A stretch of 64,000 nucleotides of DNA, taken from Rugalucina vietnamica (Eukaryota; Mollusca; Bivalvia; Lucinida; Lucinidae). The notes under the pieces were generated by a model. It was not told where the DNA came from. It saw only the letters and a list, made by a program, of their open reading frames with translations, and ran no database searches. Within the stretch, counting starts at the first letter, position 1. Every line of letters begins with the position of its first letter. This document shows, piece after piece, positions 33,000-44,690 of the stretch. The translations under genes and the position numbers were made by a program. The stretch is taken from the NCBI GenBank assembly GCA_964017185.1, contig OZ024874.1, positions 22,121,457 to 22,185,456 on the forward strand, in the 5' to 3' direction.

Positions 33000-33140
33000 G
33001 GCCAGGCGGTTCTAACGTGTACCCACAATCTATGTTTTTGCAAAAATATGAAAAATATCAAAAATTTTCTTCTAAAAATGTTCATGTTTTACAAATTTAA
33101 AAAATCTCTGTATATTGCATGGACAAATTTTCATAAAGTT
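33000..33140 (-). repeat. Dispersed repeat R1, inverted copy
   Basis: GTGTACCCACAATCTATGTT, a TTTGCAAAAATATGAAAAAT stretch and CTCTGTATATTGCATGGACA mirror the block order of 225-430 and 18425-18605. Confidence 0.6.
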
Positions 33141-33499
33141 TATCAGGCGCTCAGTCTAAATTAATATTTTATGTGATGAAGCAATGGCTTTGACAGTTTC
33201 TGCTATAATAGATAGGGTCGCCAAAAGGCTTATTGGAACTCACCTTTAAGTCCATAAATTGTAAATTTGTGTTATATTTTGTTTTATTAAAAGCTTCCAG
33301 CAAAGATACATCGATTACGCATCGAACAAACGTTAACTGCTACATGAAAGACAAAAAAGCATCACAATATATTGCTGTGAACATACGTTCACCCTCGCAA
33401 GCTTATAAGCCGAAAAGTGTTTTAATAAGTGTAAATAATACAAAACCGTGAACGAAATAAATATCAGAGCGACAGAAAGATGTTGTTGTACGATTAAAA

Positions 33500-33690
33500 G
33501 GTACAAGTAGGCACAGATCAGGAAAAGGCGCAATCAGATAAAAGATCCCCACTCCAAAAACCGAGGTGGGAAAAAAACAAACTAACAATCAGGTACTTAT
33601 ACCATGAAAACATATCGTAAGCCGAATGAGCAGCTTTTTTCCCAATAGGTGGCCACTCAGTTACCGGAACTTAACTAAAAATATGAAAAC
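33500..33690 (-). repeat. Dispersed repeat R2, inverted copy
   Basis: GGTACAAGTAGGCACAGATC, CCCACTCCAAAAACCGAGGT, ACCATGAAAACATATCGTAA and AATAGGTGGCCACTCAGTTA are the inverse of the R2 copy at 34605-34870. Confidence 0.8.
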
Positions 33691-34134
33691 ATATTGGAAA
33701 ATGATTAATCATTGCTTCATCCTATATGTATCTTAACACCATATGGAAGCTATTTAGTAACACTTTGGCCAGACACCCAATGGAAGTCAAGTAGAACTTG
33801 CATATATGGTAAGATTCTGAAATTTGTTATTCGATCCGCATTCTATTTGAGCTGTCTGACCGTTTTCCGTCAGGATAATCAATTTATTTATGAACACAAT
33901 CGATGATTACAGTCTTATCCTTGGGGTATAAGCCTTAAACTTACGAAATACATATTGTCGGATGACCTGTGAAGTAGTTGGGACGTGGCTTAACTGTGAC
34001 CCTACGGTTGAATAATTACTGTCTCTATCGAAAAAAAAGTGGAATTGCTTTGGTTTTGTACATTGTATGTAGGATTCTTGTGATTATGCAAGTGATCAAT
34101 ATCAGAACCGCCTCGTGAGAAAACCAACAATGTG

Positions 34135-34330
34135 ATTTCCGAACAGGTCCGACACAAACGAGCCTGTACAAGCACAAGAAAGAGCTAGAAGCTTGAAATT
34201 TCGGATTTAAGTAGAAGAGGAACTGTACTATCCGAGTAGCGAAAACAAAGGCGCTGATCAGCTTCTCGGTTACCGCGAAGCTGACCTGCGCCTTTTTTTT
34301 TTCGCATATGCAAATTGTTGGTTTTCCCAT
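34135..34330 (-). repeat. Dispersed repeat R3
   Basis: GCTTGAAATTTCGGATTTAA, ACAAAGGCGCTGATCAGCTT and GCGAAGCTGACCTGCGCC have diverged inverse counterparts at 38750-38940 (AAATCCGAAATTTCAAGC and AGCTGATCAGCGCC). Confidence 0.6.
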
Positions 34331-34604
34331 GAGGCGGCTCATAAAATACGTGATCACAATTAATCTTAGTGCAGGATAGAGATTTCAGACAAAACAGTAT
34401 TAAATAAATTACGCATTGATTCATTACGATAAAAGCCTAGTTACGTAATAACGCTGATGCTCAAAGTGTAAATAAGCCATTGCGTTATTAATGACGCAAG
34501 TGGTGTTAATATACACATTGTAGTTCAATTTGTAAAAAAAATATTTAAGTATAAGTACAATAATCCCCAAACGATCTATGGATGGTCAGCGTAAACAAGT
34601 TTTC

Positions 34605-34870
34605 TGTGGTGGTTCTTTTTGTTTTATGTCTTGGTGTTTAAAATTTTTTGTGCTGTTGGCGCCTTATGTATGTTTTCATATTTTTAGTTAAGTTAAGGTA
34701 ACTGAGTGGCCACCTATTGGGAAAATAGCTGCCCATTCGGCTTACGATTGTTTCATGGTATAAGTACCTGAGTGTTAGTTTGGTTTTTTCCCACCTCGGT
34801 TTTTGGAGTGGGAATCTTTTTCTGATTGCGCCTTTTCCTGATCTTTGCCTACTTGTACCTTCTTGGGCAG
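34605..34870 (+). repeat. Dispersed repeat R2, long copy
   Basis: The fullest form, shared with 42866-43140: CTGTGGTGGTTCTTTTTG, TTGGCGCCTTATGTATGTTT, GAGTGGCCACCTATTGGG, TTCGGCTTACGAT, TCCCACCTCGGTTTTTGGAG and TTTGCCTACTTGTACCTT. No coding potential, terminal repeat or tRNA head was identified. Confidence 0.85.
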
Positions 34871-35329
34871 GCTTAGACCTTATAAAGGGCCTAACCAGTA
34901 ATAATGGGGTTGGTCGGTTAGTTATAATCTTTGCATGGAGGCAGAAACAGTCCATTAATTTTTCACGGCCCTAATGGGTGTGGACCCCAACAAATGACAT
35001 GAAGGAACTATACAAGTCTGTACATAATTAAATCACCAAGTTTCAATGCGTTGGTATTGCAGAATTCTGTAATTATGAAAGTGATAATGGCAAATAAGTG
35101 ATTCCGGCACAGAGATGCCAGACACCCAAGTGTTAAGCAAATTACGTATTGATTCGCAATGATAAAAGGTCAATTACGTGGGAAGATAGCATTTGCAGTT
35201 GACTTGCCAATGATTGGCCATTAACAATAAACCCTCTTCATGATCTTTAAATGAAATTGGTTTAAAGGAAAGTACTCCGCATGGCACTTCTACCGCGACA
35301 CTTGCCAGTTTGGACGAATTACAGACACC
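34871..35329. other. No feature recognised
   Basis: Intergenic sequence with no open frame or repeat that I can support. Confidence 0.35.
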
Positions 35330-36173
35330 TCGGCACCACTACGATTTCGGCACTTAGACAAATTGGACCCTAGACAAATCGGCACCATTTCGTTCCCAGA
35401 CATTTCGGACCCTACATGCTTCGGCACCACTGTCTTATCGGCTCCACTTTTATTTCAGCATCTAAGTAAATGCGTTACCAAATGTTTTCATCAATATTCT
35501 AGCTATCAGTTGTGGTTGTAAAGTCCGGTCTGTTATTTTATTAGCCAGAGTCTAACGGCAACTGAAAAATATGTAAATGTATAGAGCATTTTGATGAATG
35601 CAAGGGTGTCTTTTATCTTACATGAAATAAAACAGGTTCGGTTCATATCATTTTGATTGGGTATAGGACTAAGTGGTTGGTGAAAGGATTGCAATATTAA
35701 TTCCAAGGCTCGGTTATTTTTAGATTAGTTTTGACTAAATGTATATGATTTAAAACTAAAAAAGAGGAAATTTAAGACTACCAGTTTGTCAAGATCTATG
35801 ATAATTATGTCTTTTATTTCCACATTTATCATTCTTAAAAATGCTGCTTCTCATTGTCTTATAAATACCTTTAGTGTTTGTGTGACCAATATACGAATAT
35901 ACCATCAAGTTGTGGCCGAGGTTTTATTTAATGCAAGTAGATAAATAGGTTTTGTGACACGTGCCGGCTATTTGATTAATGATCCAATTAAAGAACCAAT
36001 CGATTAATAATCGAGTATGTTCATTCGAGTAAAACGACACGCGACAATAAATTAAATCTGGTCCGGACACCTTTAAGCAGGATGTAAATACCGAATACCG
36101 AATACATTGTTCTATATTCTGTTCTGAATTATACAGTCGTTGATGCATGGTGCCGAAATCGTAGTGGTGCCGA
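35330..36173. mobile_element. Inverted-repeat element, 24-bp perfect ends
   Basis: TCGGCACCACTACGATTTCG plus GCAC at 35330-35353 is exactly mirrored at 36150-36173. Just inside the left end GGCACC and GGACCC motifs with TTCGG spacing recur. The interior is AT-rich and has no transposase, so this is a short DNA element or a relic of one (844 bp). Confidence 0.7.
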
Positions 36174-36204
36174 ATAGTCCGATTACCGAAACGAACAGAA
36201 AACT

Positions 36205-36420
36205 TTACGACAATTCGGGTAAGTGAGCATTAAGTACAGATATTGCATCAGTATCTGTCTCCTGATAAGCCACGGTACCACCAAGCTCCTGTTTTAAGGT
36301 GTTTAAGTAGTGAATCCTACAAACAACAACAACAACATTATTTGCGGCCTTGTCTGCTGGAACCAAGACATACGTTTCATGAAGTTCTTGGATACCCTGC
36401 CTCAAATGCCTAAAGGACGA
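36205..36420 (-). pseudogene. Penelope-like retroelement fragment
   Basis: The minus frame gives ELHETYVLVPADKAANNVVV, then a YLNTLKQELGGT run. VPADKAANN followed by V/I-rich residues, C-x-x-Y/H and LxxEL is, from memory, the hallmark start of the reverse transcriptase of Penelope-like elements. Only about 66 codons remain, with an expanded valine run replacing the normal spacing; there is no GIY-YIG endonuclease. Remnant. Confidence 0.65.
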
Positions 36421-36429
36421 TTTGAGGTA

Positions 36430-37165
36430 AAAGAGTAGTATTTTGTAAATAAAAATAAAACTAAGATCCTTTCAGAGCGGCGAGCATATTGACGAGAAAA
36501 GTGATGGACCGTACCGCGGTTTCGGCTACTCAAGCCTCTTCAGTGACCCTTTTGATTTGGCAACATGGAGCTAAAGAGAATTACAGTAAATTTGGAACTT
36601 TCCAGAAGGCAGTCAATACTAAGGCTAGTATTAACCAAATATGGCCAAATATATTAAACGATGGTTAGAAAATGAATCTGAACCGATAATAAATTTCTGA
36701 TTTATCAGAATTGCCCCGCTGATCTCAAAGGACCAAAAGGAAAATATAACCTGCACTATGGATGATGTTTAGGGCCGCCACACGACACAACACCGGCTGC
36801 AGTAATAGCAAATAGAAATAAAACTGAGATCCTTTAAGAACAGCGAGCATATTGATGTGAAAAGTGATGGGCCATGCCGCGGTTTCGGCTACTCAAGCCT
36901 CTTCAGTGACCCTTTAGATTTGGCAACATGGAGCCAAAGAGAATTACAGTAAATTTGAAACTTTCCAGGAGGCAGTCAATACAAAGACTAGTATTATCCA
37001 AATATGGCCAAATATATTAAACGATGGTTAGAAAATGAATCTGAAACGATAATAAAGTTCTGATTTCTCAGAATACCCCCGCTGATCTCAAAGCTTTATG
37101 GCGGTATGGCGCATCCATTTCTCATTAATATGTTCACTGCTCTTAAAGGAGCTCAGTTTTAATAT
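36430..37165 (+). repeat. Dispersed repeat R4, direct duplication (363-bp offset)
   Basis: CGAGCATATTGA at 36481 and 36844 mark two copies; shared blocks are CGCGGTTTCGGCTACTCAAG, CCTCTTCAGTGACCCTTT, CAAAGAGAATTACAGTAAAT, AACGATGGTTAGAAAATGAA and GCTGATCTCAAAG. Related pieces lie at 16405-16495 (inverted), 37100-37165 (inverted), 37500-37640 and 43165-43345. Confidence 0.85.
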
Positions 37166-37725
37166 TTATTAATAAGTTTATTCATTATAATAAAAATACT
37201 CCTTTTTCCATTCTTTAAGAGCACCATCCTCAACGCCCTCTCGTTTACACAATCGATTACCGAAATCATTCATTTGTCTAAACATATCTCAGACGATTCC
37301 CAAGGCTACCATTACGTAAAGATTATAATTCCCAGCCGATATTCTTGCCAAGACTAATGTAGATTGTACGTTACCATTGTTAATTACTATTCGTTGAGAC
37401 ATGCATCGCATTGTTATTGAAATTTTATTCCTATGTCTGTAGAGTTTGATGTGTAGTTTGGAAAAAAACATTTAGTTTCTATGGGGACTCATGTGACGGC
37501 ATAGAAAATAAAATATAAAAGTTTGATCCTTTGAAAGTTACTGTAGTGAAAACGTTCAAAGGGAGATAGTATGGGTCATATTGCGCAATTTTGGGTACTG
37601 AACCCTATCAGTGACCCTTTATAAACCGGCGACAATAAGCCAGATAAATATACTGCAATTTCAAAAATTTACACAAGGTAAGACGTGCCTAAACGGCGTC
37701 AAATAACTAAAACAATGTTTAGAAG

Positions 37726-38022
37726 ATGGCTCTAAAGACGCTTTCAAGTGAGGGCCTTTCGGAACCTGAATTTTATTGTGACTTAGTTTACAAATTTAAG
37801 AAACTTATAGGAATTAATGATTTTTCTTTTCAGTTCAGAAAAATCATAACACGTTACAGACGTATAGGTTATAACTTGAATGTTATGCGACAGTCTGCAT
37901 GCTTAGTTTTTAACCCAATCATGGTTGATAACTATGCTGCCTTCTTTAATTGCACGCCGGTGGGTCGGACGTCAGACTCTATCATGTGGAAAAAGTCTCC
38001 TCAGCGCGTCTTATCGTCTTAG
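37726..38022 (+). pseudogene. Repeat-associated frame with SEPEFYCDLVYKF
   Basis: A 98-codon open frame within an R4-related stretch: GLSEPEFYCDLVYKFKK, then RRIGYNLNVMRQSACLV and FNCTPVGRTSDS. I recall similar SEP-x-FYGDLVYK sequences scattered in cnidarian and mollusc genomes as parts of repeats, so it is probably the coding remnant of a mobile element. There is no catalytic motif to name the enzyme. The ATG at 37726 is only the first in frame. Confidence 0.4.
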
Positions 38023-38319
38023 CAGCTGAGGGGATTAGTGGCACAGGTAAATCATCTTCCGTTCTTTCCGCTGATTTCCGATTTACTTGGCGTCTCTGTC
38101 CGTAAAATTACCTGTGTAACTTTAGCCCGAGGGCAACCATAAAACTTGATCATAAATTGTCTGAAAAATTTATCATCTCAAAACTTCGGCGATGGTTAAA
38201 ACGACAAAATTTCGAATGAAAGGGCCATTCAATTGCACAATGTGGGTACCCGTGACAATCGCATCATCGCGGTTAAACTTATGGACCAGTTTGTGCTGTA
38301 AGCATTCAGTTGTATTATT

Positions 38320-38320
38320 C

Positions 38321-38351
<31 letters not shown>

Positions 38352-38353
38352 TT
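38320..38353 (+). repeat. (TTTA)n microsatellite
   Basis: Eight or so tandem TTTA units. Confidence 0.95.
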
Positions 38354-38404
38354 GCTTCCTCAAAATAATGCTATAAGTATATGATATATGTCACAAATTA
38401 AATG

Positions 38405-38560
38405 TAAGCATTACGAAAATACGCCCATGCTCTATACAGATTTTTCCCAAATTGTAAAAAATTGAAAGTTTTCAGTAGAAATTATTCGAAATTTTTCTTA
38501 TCATTGCTCAAACATACATTGTGGACATACATTAGAACCACCTCGCAGCCTCATCACTAG
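38405..38560 (+). repeat. Dispersed repeat R1, copy 4
   Basis: GCATTACGAAAATACGCCCA, TTGTAAAAAATTGAAAGTTT and TTGCTCAAACATACATTGTG follow the R1 block order of 225-430. Confidence 0.55.
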
Positions 38561-38869
38561 CTTAATCTTTACTTCCAATTTTCAAGTGTTTATATATGCG
38601 TAGACCGACTTGCTTTTGAATCCGTCAAACCTCGCTTGGACAAGTTTTTCAAGTGCACAGGCTGATCAACGCCATGCATTTTCGCAATATTTATGTTACA
38701 GGTACATCTCCCCTTAAAATGAGCCGCGTCATGCGAAAATAGGAACTTTATCCATGCAAAAACAAAGGCTCAGATCAGCTGTGTAGCAGTTGCCTAGCTG
38801 ATCAGCGCCATTGTTTTCGCGTCACGGATAGTACATTTCCTTATCTTCCTAAATCCGAAATTTCAAGCT

Positions 38870-39158
38870 GCTAGCCAAATGTTGTAGTACAGAAGCCGGC
38901 TTGTGTCAGACCTGGTCGGAAACCCCTAATACCGATTTTCTCACGCCGCGGCTCAAATGTGAAATGGTATAGTTTAAAAATCCGAGACTGCAGGTCATAA
39001 AATCAGCCACGCTTTACATCATACCCTTAGGTCATAAATTAACTAAAACAACATTGATGCGCAACTGAACTATTCAAAATCGTGTCGTCAATATCTGCAT
39101 TTTTGTGTAATATTAATTATAGTATTTATCTTTTGTTGTTGTTTTTTGTTGTTGTTTA

Positions 39159-39199
<41 letters not shown>

Positions 39200-39450
39200 T
39201 AACGTACACAAACCGGTTTGTGTCAGACCTGGTCGGAAACCCCGATACCGGTTTTCTCACGCCGCGGCTAAAATGTGAAATGGTGTAGTTTTATAATCCG
39301 AGACGAGACTGCATGTCATAAAATCAGCCACGCTTTAAATCATACCCTCAGGTCATAGATTAACTAAAACAAAACTGATGCGCCACTGAACTGTTCAAAA
39401 TCGTATTGTCAATTTCTGCATTTTTGGTTAATATTAATTATAGTACTAAT
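38870..39450 (+). repeat. Direct duplication with poly-A between the copies
   Basis: GTGTCAGACCTGGTCGGAAA begins at 38903 and 39220 (317-bp offset). Both copies continue with TTTTCTCACGCCGCGGCT, AAATCAGCCACGCTTTA and TTAATATTAATTATAGTA over about 230 bp. A poly-A run (39160-39197) ends the first copy, which suggests a poly-A-tailed element inserted twice or duplicated by slippage. Confidence 0.85.
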
Positions 39451-39704
39451 ATTTTGATAAAAAAATAAATAAATAAATAAAAATAAAAACAACAACATTT
39501 AATGACTTTTTAAAAAGTAAAATACAAAAATACGTACTAATGAATTGATGTAAGTTGTGACTTGTGACTGAGAATGAATGAATGAACGAATACGGGATGG
39601 GAGAAATAAAATCAGAACGAATCAGCGTAAAAAGTAGCAGCACAGTAAAACAAATCTTAATTTCATTGAAAACAGTGTACAGTTGCAGTGTTATTCTGCA
39701 GCTT

Positions 39705-39708
<4 letters not shown>

Positions 39709-39764
<56 letters not shown>
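39709..39764 (+). repeat. (GA)n microsatellite
   Basis: About 28 GA dinucleotides. Confidence 0.97.
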
Positions 39765-39767
<3 letters not shown>

Positions 39768-40126
39768 AAGATAATTAAGAATGCTCATGTCAGTTTTTGC
39801 TTTGTTCAAACTGGGGCACGGAGACGCTATTGTTTGGTCATCGGATTGAGTAAAAAGTGTTACCTAGGTGTGAAATGCAAACTTTAATTGGACTAATTGC
39901 AAGTAGGACAATAATGTTGATGTGCATTCCTACGACGCGTTTTTTGTTCAGAGATGTCACATTCTGTGAGGATATGTAACGTTTATTAAATTATACTTAA
40001 AAGATAATCTCGATCATTGTGTAGCATCTTTCATAAATTTTAAAGCGATTATCATTCGAGGTGAGAAAAGAGAATTTTCTTTATTTTTCTTTTGTGTGAA
40101 TAAGTAATCACCATAATGTAGAAAAC

Positions 40127-40129
40127 AAA

Positions 40130-40172
<43 letters not shown>
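40127..40172 (+). repeat. (AAAT)n microsatellite
   Basis: About eleven tandem AAAT units. Confidence 0.96.
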
Positions 40173-40707
40173 ACAAGGAAAAGAAGAATTACACCTTTAC
40201 AATAACTAGCAGCCGCTAATACACAGGTATTCGTAATTCTCCGCCCGGTTTACGGGATTTGCCGATAAGACTAGTGATTTACGGAAATTAGAAAAAAAAT
40301 CTCAAAGTAGCTAGAAAACACACCACGCCAAATGTTGATTTTGAAGTTAAGCATGCCGTTAGAAAGATCATTTTCTTCTGATAAATAATCCGAAAGAACA
40401 AATTTAGAAAAGTGTTTTGGATACGATATATTTGGTATTTAACCAAAGCACCTTTGGTAGATTTTACGCTTTTTGTATATCAGATATAAGAAATGATGCG
40501 ACCAAATAGGACCTTTTTAAATTTTGATTTTGTCCATTCAAAAAATCAAGATATTTTAACGAAACAATATCCATTAAATCAGGAATACATTAAATTACAA
40601 TATTCCGAAAGAACAAATTTGATATCTGCCGTAATTAAGTTTTAATCAAAGATTGAAAGTCAATGTCCTATTCATTTATGTACATTTTTTATCGGCAATA
40701 AACTGAA

Positions 40708-40896
40708 TTACAGGTAAGGTATCGGCTCAATATTGTTCCGTATGGATGGCCCCGACTTAAAGCTATTCATTTTAGTTGGTTGGGGCCGGAGCTTCTTGTC
40801 TTGGCCCACCGGGGTCCAACTGGTGTTTTTCTTTTGCTCCGGGGTTAGTAGGTTATTCGGCGCCCAGGGATCTCCATCGTCGGGCAGCTTACTCAA
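40708..40896 (-). other. Unrecognised frame in a GC-richer island
   Basis: A 62-codon minus frame (KLPDDGDPWAPNNLLTPEQK, then a WTPVGQDKKLRPQP stretch) stands in an island clearly richer in GC than its AT-rich flanks. It could be an exon or a retroelement ORF piece. No family is recognised; the upstream CTCACAG could act as an acceptor and the frame ends in TAA. The rest of 40180-41005 shows nothing else. Confidence 0.2.
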
Positions 40897-41004
40897 TCTG
40901 TGAGTCCTTGTTTTTGATACATCAAGATGTTTATCATGATTTATTTGTTTGTTCTTGATGATTCATTGACTAGTTAGAGATTCACCACGAGGACCGAAGA
41001 ACTT

Positions 41005-42760
41005 ACTGAACAGAACAGAACAGAACAGAACTTTATTCATGAAATAACATTCTCAGGCCACATATATGGCATAAGAGAAAACATGTGAAACAAAGTACAA
41101 TATATTGTGTAAGATGACGTAAAACATTTTCGGTACTCAGAATGTTCGAAATTTACTTACTTAACTTGCAATGCTGGTTTACTGGAAAAAGCTACAAACA
41201 CATACATGGAGTGCACAAAAGAAAACTGACAGTTCACAATTGTCACAGAGCAAAATAATAGCAAAAATGACTTTCAGAAATATGAATGCAATGTCATATC
41301 ATGTATAAAACTAAATGACATCATGAAAATTTCTTCATTATGCAGTCAGCAAATTTAGAAAGCATTTTCAACCTGGTCGTGTTTCTGGTAGAGATCAGCT
41401 CGGAAAACTTTAATATATTTGGTCGCCTATAAAAGTATTGTTTCAAATACAATTTTCGCTCATTTTCAAAAGAGGGACATGCGAACAAATAATGAAATTT
41501 GTCACCAACGTCAGAATTACATAAAGTGCATGTCCTTTCGTTATGTGCTATGTCATCCCATCTGCCTGTTTCGACTGGGAGCTTATGATTATCAGTACGG
41601 AATTTACAGAGTTGCATATATACATTTTTCGGTAAAGCAATTAAATAGTGTTCTAGAGCTATTGTTTGTTTGAAAAGTGCATACGTTTTTCCTTTAGAGG
41701 ACTTATTAAGTTCATTATTCCAATGATGTATATACAGATCATTTAGAAGTCTGCTTATACAAGCTTTAGTCGACTTTGGATTATTGATATAACTAGCATC
41801 GAACAAGCCCATTTTCCCTACCGATATAAGAATTTCTTTAATACACTTTATCCATTTGTGCTCATAATTACCGATGTTTGTTTCATAGTAGAGAATATTG
41901 TAAAGTAAATAAGAAAGTTTAGGTTGTTTGCCATTAACGATTGACATCCAATATGATATCATGCGATTTTTAATATTAATAAACAAAGGCCTCCTACCTA
42001 ATTCACCATGTAACATATAGATTGGGGTACTTTTTCTGAGGTTAAGAATATGGCGTAAAAATTCGTTATGTACATTTTCAATTAACTGTGTATTTTGAAA
42101 CCCCCAAACTTCGCAACCATATAACAAAATAGGAACTATGGTTTGATCAAAAAGTTTTAATTGCAAGTCAATTGGTATGTTGATATTTCTTATTCTTTTG
42201 TAAAGCAAATGCATGGCTTTCTTAGCTTGGACAACATTGTGTTTCATAGCTGGGTAAAAACTTCGGCTTTTCGAAAAAATGACTCCCAAATATTTGAATT
42301 CTTTACATATGGATATCACATTATCACCTAATTTAAATTCAAAATTGTCATCGTTTTTGGTTCCAAAAATCATAATTTTAGTTTTTTGAAAATTAATGTT
42401 GAGTTTCCAGGTTTTAGTGTACTCGTAGAAAACATCTAGATTTCGTTGGAAGCTTTGTTCGTCAATACCAAATATGACCGTATCATCCGCGTACAACAGT
42501 ATAAATAACTTCAGAAATAATGTAATTTGCTCGTATCTTAGAGTTAAATTGATACCATTGCAATTGTTATCTAAAAGGAAAGATTCAAGATCGTTAAGGA
42601 AGATAGCAAACAAAAGGGGAGATAAATTTTCGCCCTGACGGACCCCTTTGTGACTATTGAAAAAAAGCGATTGGTCACCATTGAAAGATACACAAGATTT
42701 AATACTGTCATACATATTGAAGATAATGCGAAATATTTTCCCGTTAATTTGGTTACTAAG
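41005..42760 (-). mobile_element. 5'-truncated LINE with intact reverse-transcriptase C-half
   Basis: A single uninterrupted minus frame covers 42715-41321 (464 codons; the frame opens a little upstream, with NGKIFRIIFN before the first ATG). It holds the RT motifs GVRQGENLSPLLFAIFLNDL, LLYADDTVIFG (catalytic YADD at 42483-42495), FKYLGVIFS and LLYGCEVWG, then a C-terminal C-x2-C-x8-H-x4-C knuckle near residues 396-413. The 3' end shows AATAAAG followed by a GTTCT microsatellite (about 41008-41034 on the complementary strand), a usual LINE tail. The endonuclease and first RT motifs are missing. An intact frame of this size suggests a fairly young insertion. Confidence 0.92.
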
Positions 42761-42865
42761 AAGTTACTAAATGTTATGAACCACTGCAGAAGTGAGGGTG
42801 AGGTTAGGATCCTGTAAAACCGGTTTAAGCCCGCCAGTAACTTTGTGTTACTGATCGTTCCAAGG

Positions 42866-43140
42866 CGATACTTCTGTGGTGGTTCTTTTTGTTTTATGTC
42901 TTGGTGTTTTAAAAGAAATTTTGTGCTGTTGGCGCCTTATGTATGTTTTCATATTTTTAATTAAGTTAAGGTAACCGAGTGGCCACCTATTGGGAAAATA
43001 GCTGCTCATTCGGCTTACGATATGTTTCATGGTATAAGTGCCTGATTGTTAGTTTGTTTTTTTCCCACCTCGGTTTTTGGAGTGGGAATCTCTTTCTGAT
43101 TGCGCCTTTTCCTTATCTTTGCCTACTTGTACCTTTCTCT
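42866..43140 (+). repeat. Dispersed repeat R2, long copy
   Basis: Nearly the same block series as 34605-34870, beginning CTTCTGTGGTGGTTCTTTTT and ending TTTGCCTACTTGTACCTT. The preceding CCAGTAACTTTGTGTTACTG (42834-42853) is an imperfect palindrome that also has a relative at 28853-28873. Confidence 0.85.
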
Positions 43141-43164
43141 AAACGTACAATTTTTAGTACTCTG

Positions 43165-43345
43165 AATATTCTAACTGATCTCAAAGGAGCGAAAGAAATG
43201 AAACAATCTGCACTATGAGGATGTACGGGGATACCTTTAGGACCGCCACACGGCACAGCGCCAGCTGCAGAAATAGCAAATAAAATATAAAGGCTTGATC
43301 CTTTGGAAGCAGTGAAAAGAAAGTATCATTATTAGAAAATCAAGG
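43165..43345 (+). repeat. Dispersed repeat R4, partial copy
   Basis: ACTGATCTCAAAGGAG, GACCGCCACACGGCACAG, GCTGCAGAAATAGCAAATAA and TTGATCCTTTGGAAG correspond to 36715-36850 and 37500-37540. Confidence 0.7.
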
Positions 43346-44562
43346 GACATATTAATGGTCAAATATGTGACCAATGAATCAAGTGTGTATCATGATGATC
43401 CAATATGTATGCCTTCATCATGCTTTAAATGTAAATGAAGCATGAGTGTCTATTTTTAAGATTTCGCCTTTTCGAAATATATATGCTTAACAAAATTCCC
43501 AACGCACCTAGTAATATTTTGTTCAATATTTCAAAAACGAAACGACTGTAAGTCTTCAAATTCTCTACATGATGAAAATAACCATTTTCAAACGAAATGC
43601 TGATATTTTATCGCAATCGGGGATTTCTGTCGAAAATAATCGAAGTTTTTGAAACCGTACACTTCATTTGAAAAATCCAAAGCTGCTAGAATAAAAATAA
43701 CAGAATCGAAACGCCGGGGAAAATCGCAAATTAAGTCCAAAATTATGATCTGTTCTATAATGTTGTTGAATTTGAGTAAAACGTACAACACCCATTGACC
43801 TAAAAGTCAGTTTTGTATCGAAAAAAGCGTATCAAAAAGATTTGTAATTATCAATTTAATCTCTTAAGGGTCCAGATCGTTTTTTCTTACATACCTCTGT
43901 CATAAAGATAGAAAAATTCCGGTATTTTAGTGGTGGTAGATAAATCGATCTTACACTGCTGGCTTGGTTGCTCATACAAGATAAGAAAAGCACGCGACTA
44001 AATTCGATCGTTTCTAGCCCAAAGCAGCTGATTGCAGCAAAAATTGGTGTGAATTCATTGTCACGCTCGTTTTCAACGAAAAACAAATCAAAACTGCATC
44101 TCTTTTGACTTTGACAATGATTTATTTACATTTGACGTCATATCCGTGATAAACACTACGTCATCAGAGTTAAAGCACGGTACCAGGTTGCTTTACCGGT
44201 AAAATGAATTTAGGCCTGATCGGGGTATGTAAGAAAAAGAATCCATCAGTGGTGTTCAGTGGAGAAAGGAAATTCTTGCACACCAGATAGAGAAATCCGA
44301 CGTTTTACCCCATGTGAGAAATTCTTATCTCACCCTCGTTATCTCACCCCGGTCGTACCCCACGTTCAAGTGTTCTTTTTTAACATTGGTTGTAAAGGAC
44401 GTCACGTAATTTCGTCGCTAAGCGCACACGTAACAATGACGTCAAAACGTTTAACTTCAAAATGGCGGACGCCGCGATTGTAGCATTTTTCTAGGTAAAT
44501 AGAATGAAAATCAAGCTTCGCCGCATTAAGGCGTGCAAGAAAAAGAATCCATCATGCGTGTA
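43346..44562. other. No gene recognised
   Basis: Mostly AT-rich. Two copies of AAGAAAAAGAATCCATCA (44229-44248 and 44535-44554) bracket a 300-bp segment that contains TTATCTCACCCTCGTTATCT. Small frames on both strands have no family signal. Confidence 0.4.
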
Positions 44563-44668
44563 AGGTATGGATAGACAAATCTGTCCCTCGGGTCACAGTT
44601 TGGCATCACTCGGCGAGCCTCGTGATGTCAAAATGTGACCCTCGGGACAGATTTGTCTATCCATACCT
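44563..44668. repeat. Long hairpin 1 with loop TCGGCGAGCCTC
   Basis: The left arm AGGTATGGATAGACAAATCT continues GTCCCTCGGGTCACA, and its reverse complement occupies 44634-44668. The inner stem is imperfect, and the loop TCGGCGAGCCTC lies at 44610-44621, flanked by CATCAC and GTGATG. Confidence 0.9.
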
Positions 44669-44690
44669 GACACTCATGTAAGATTCTTAT

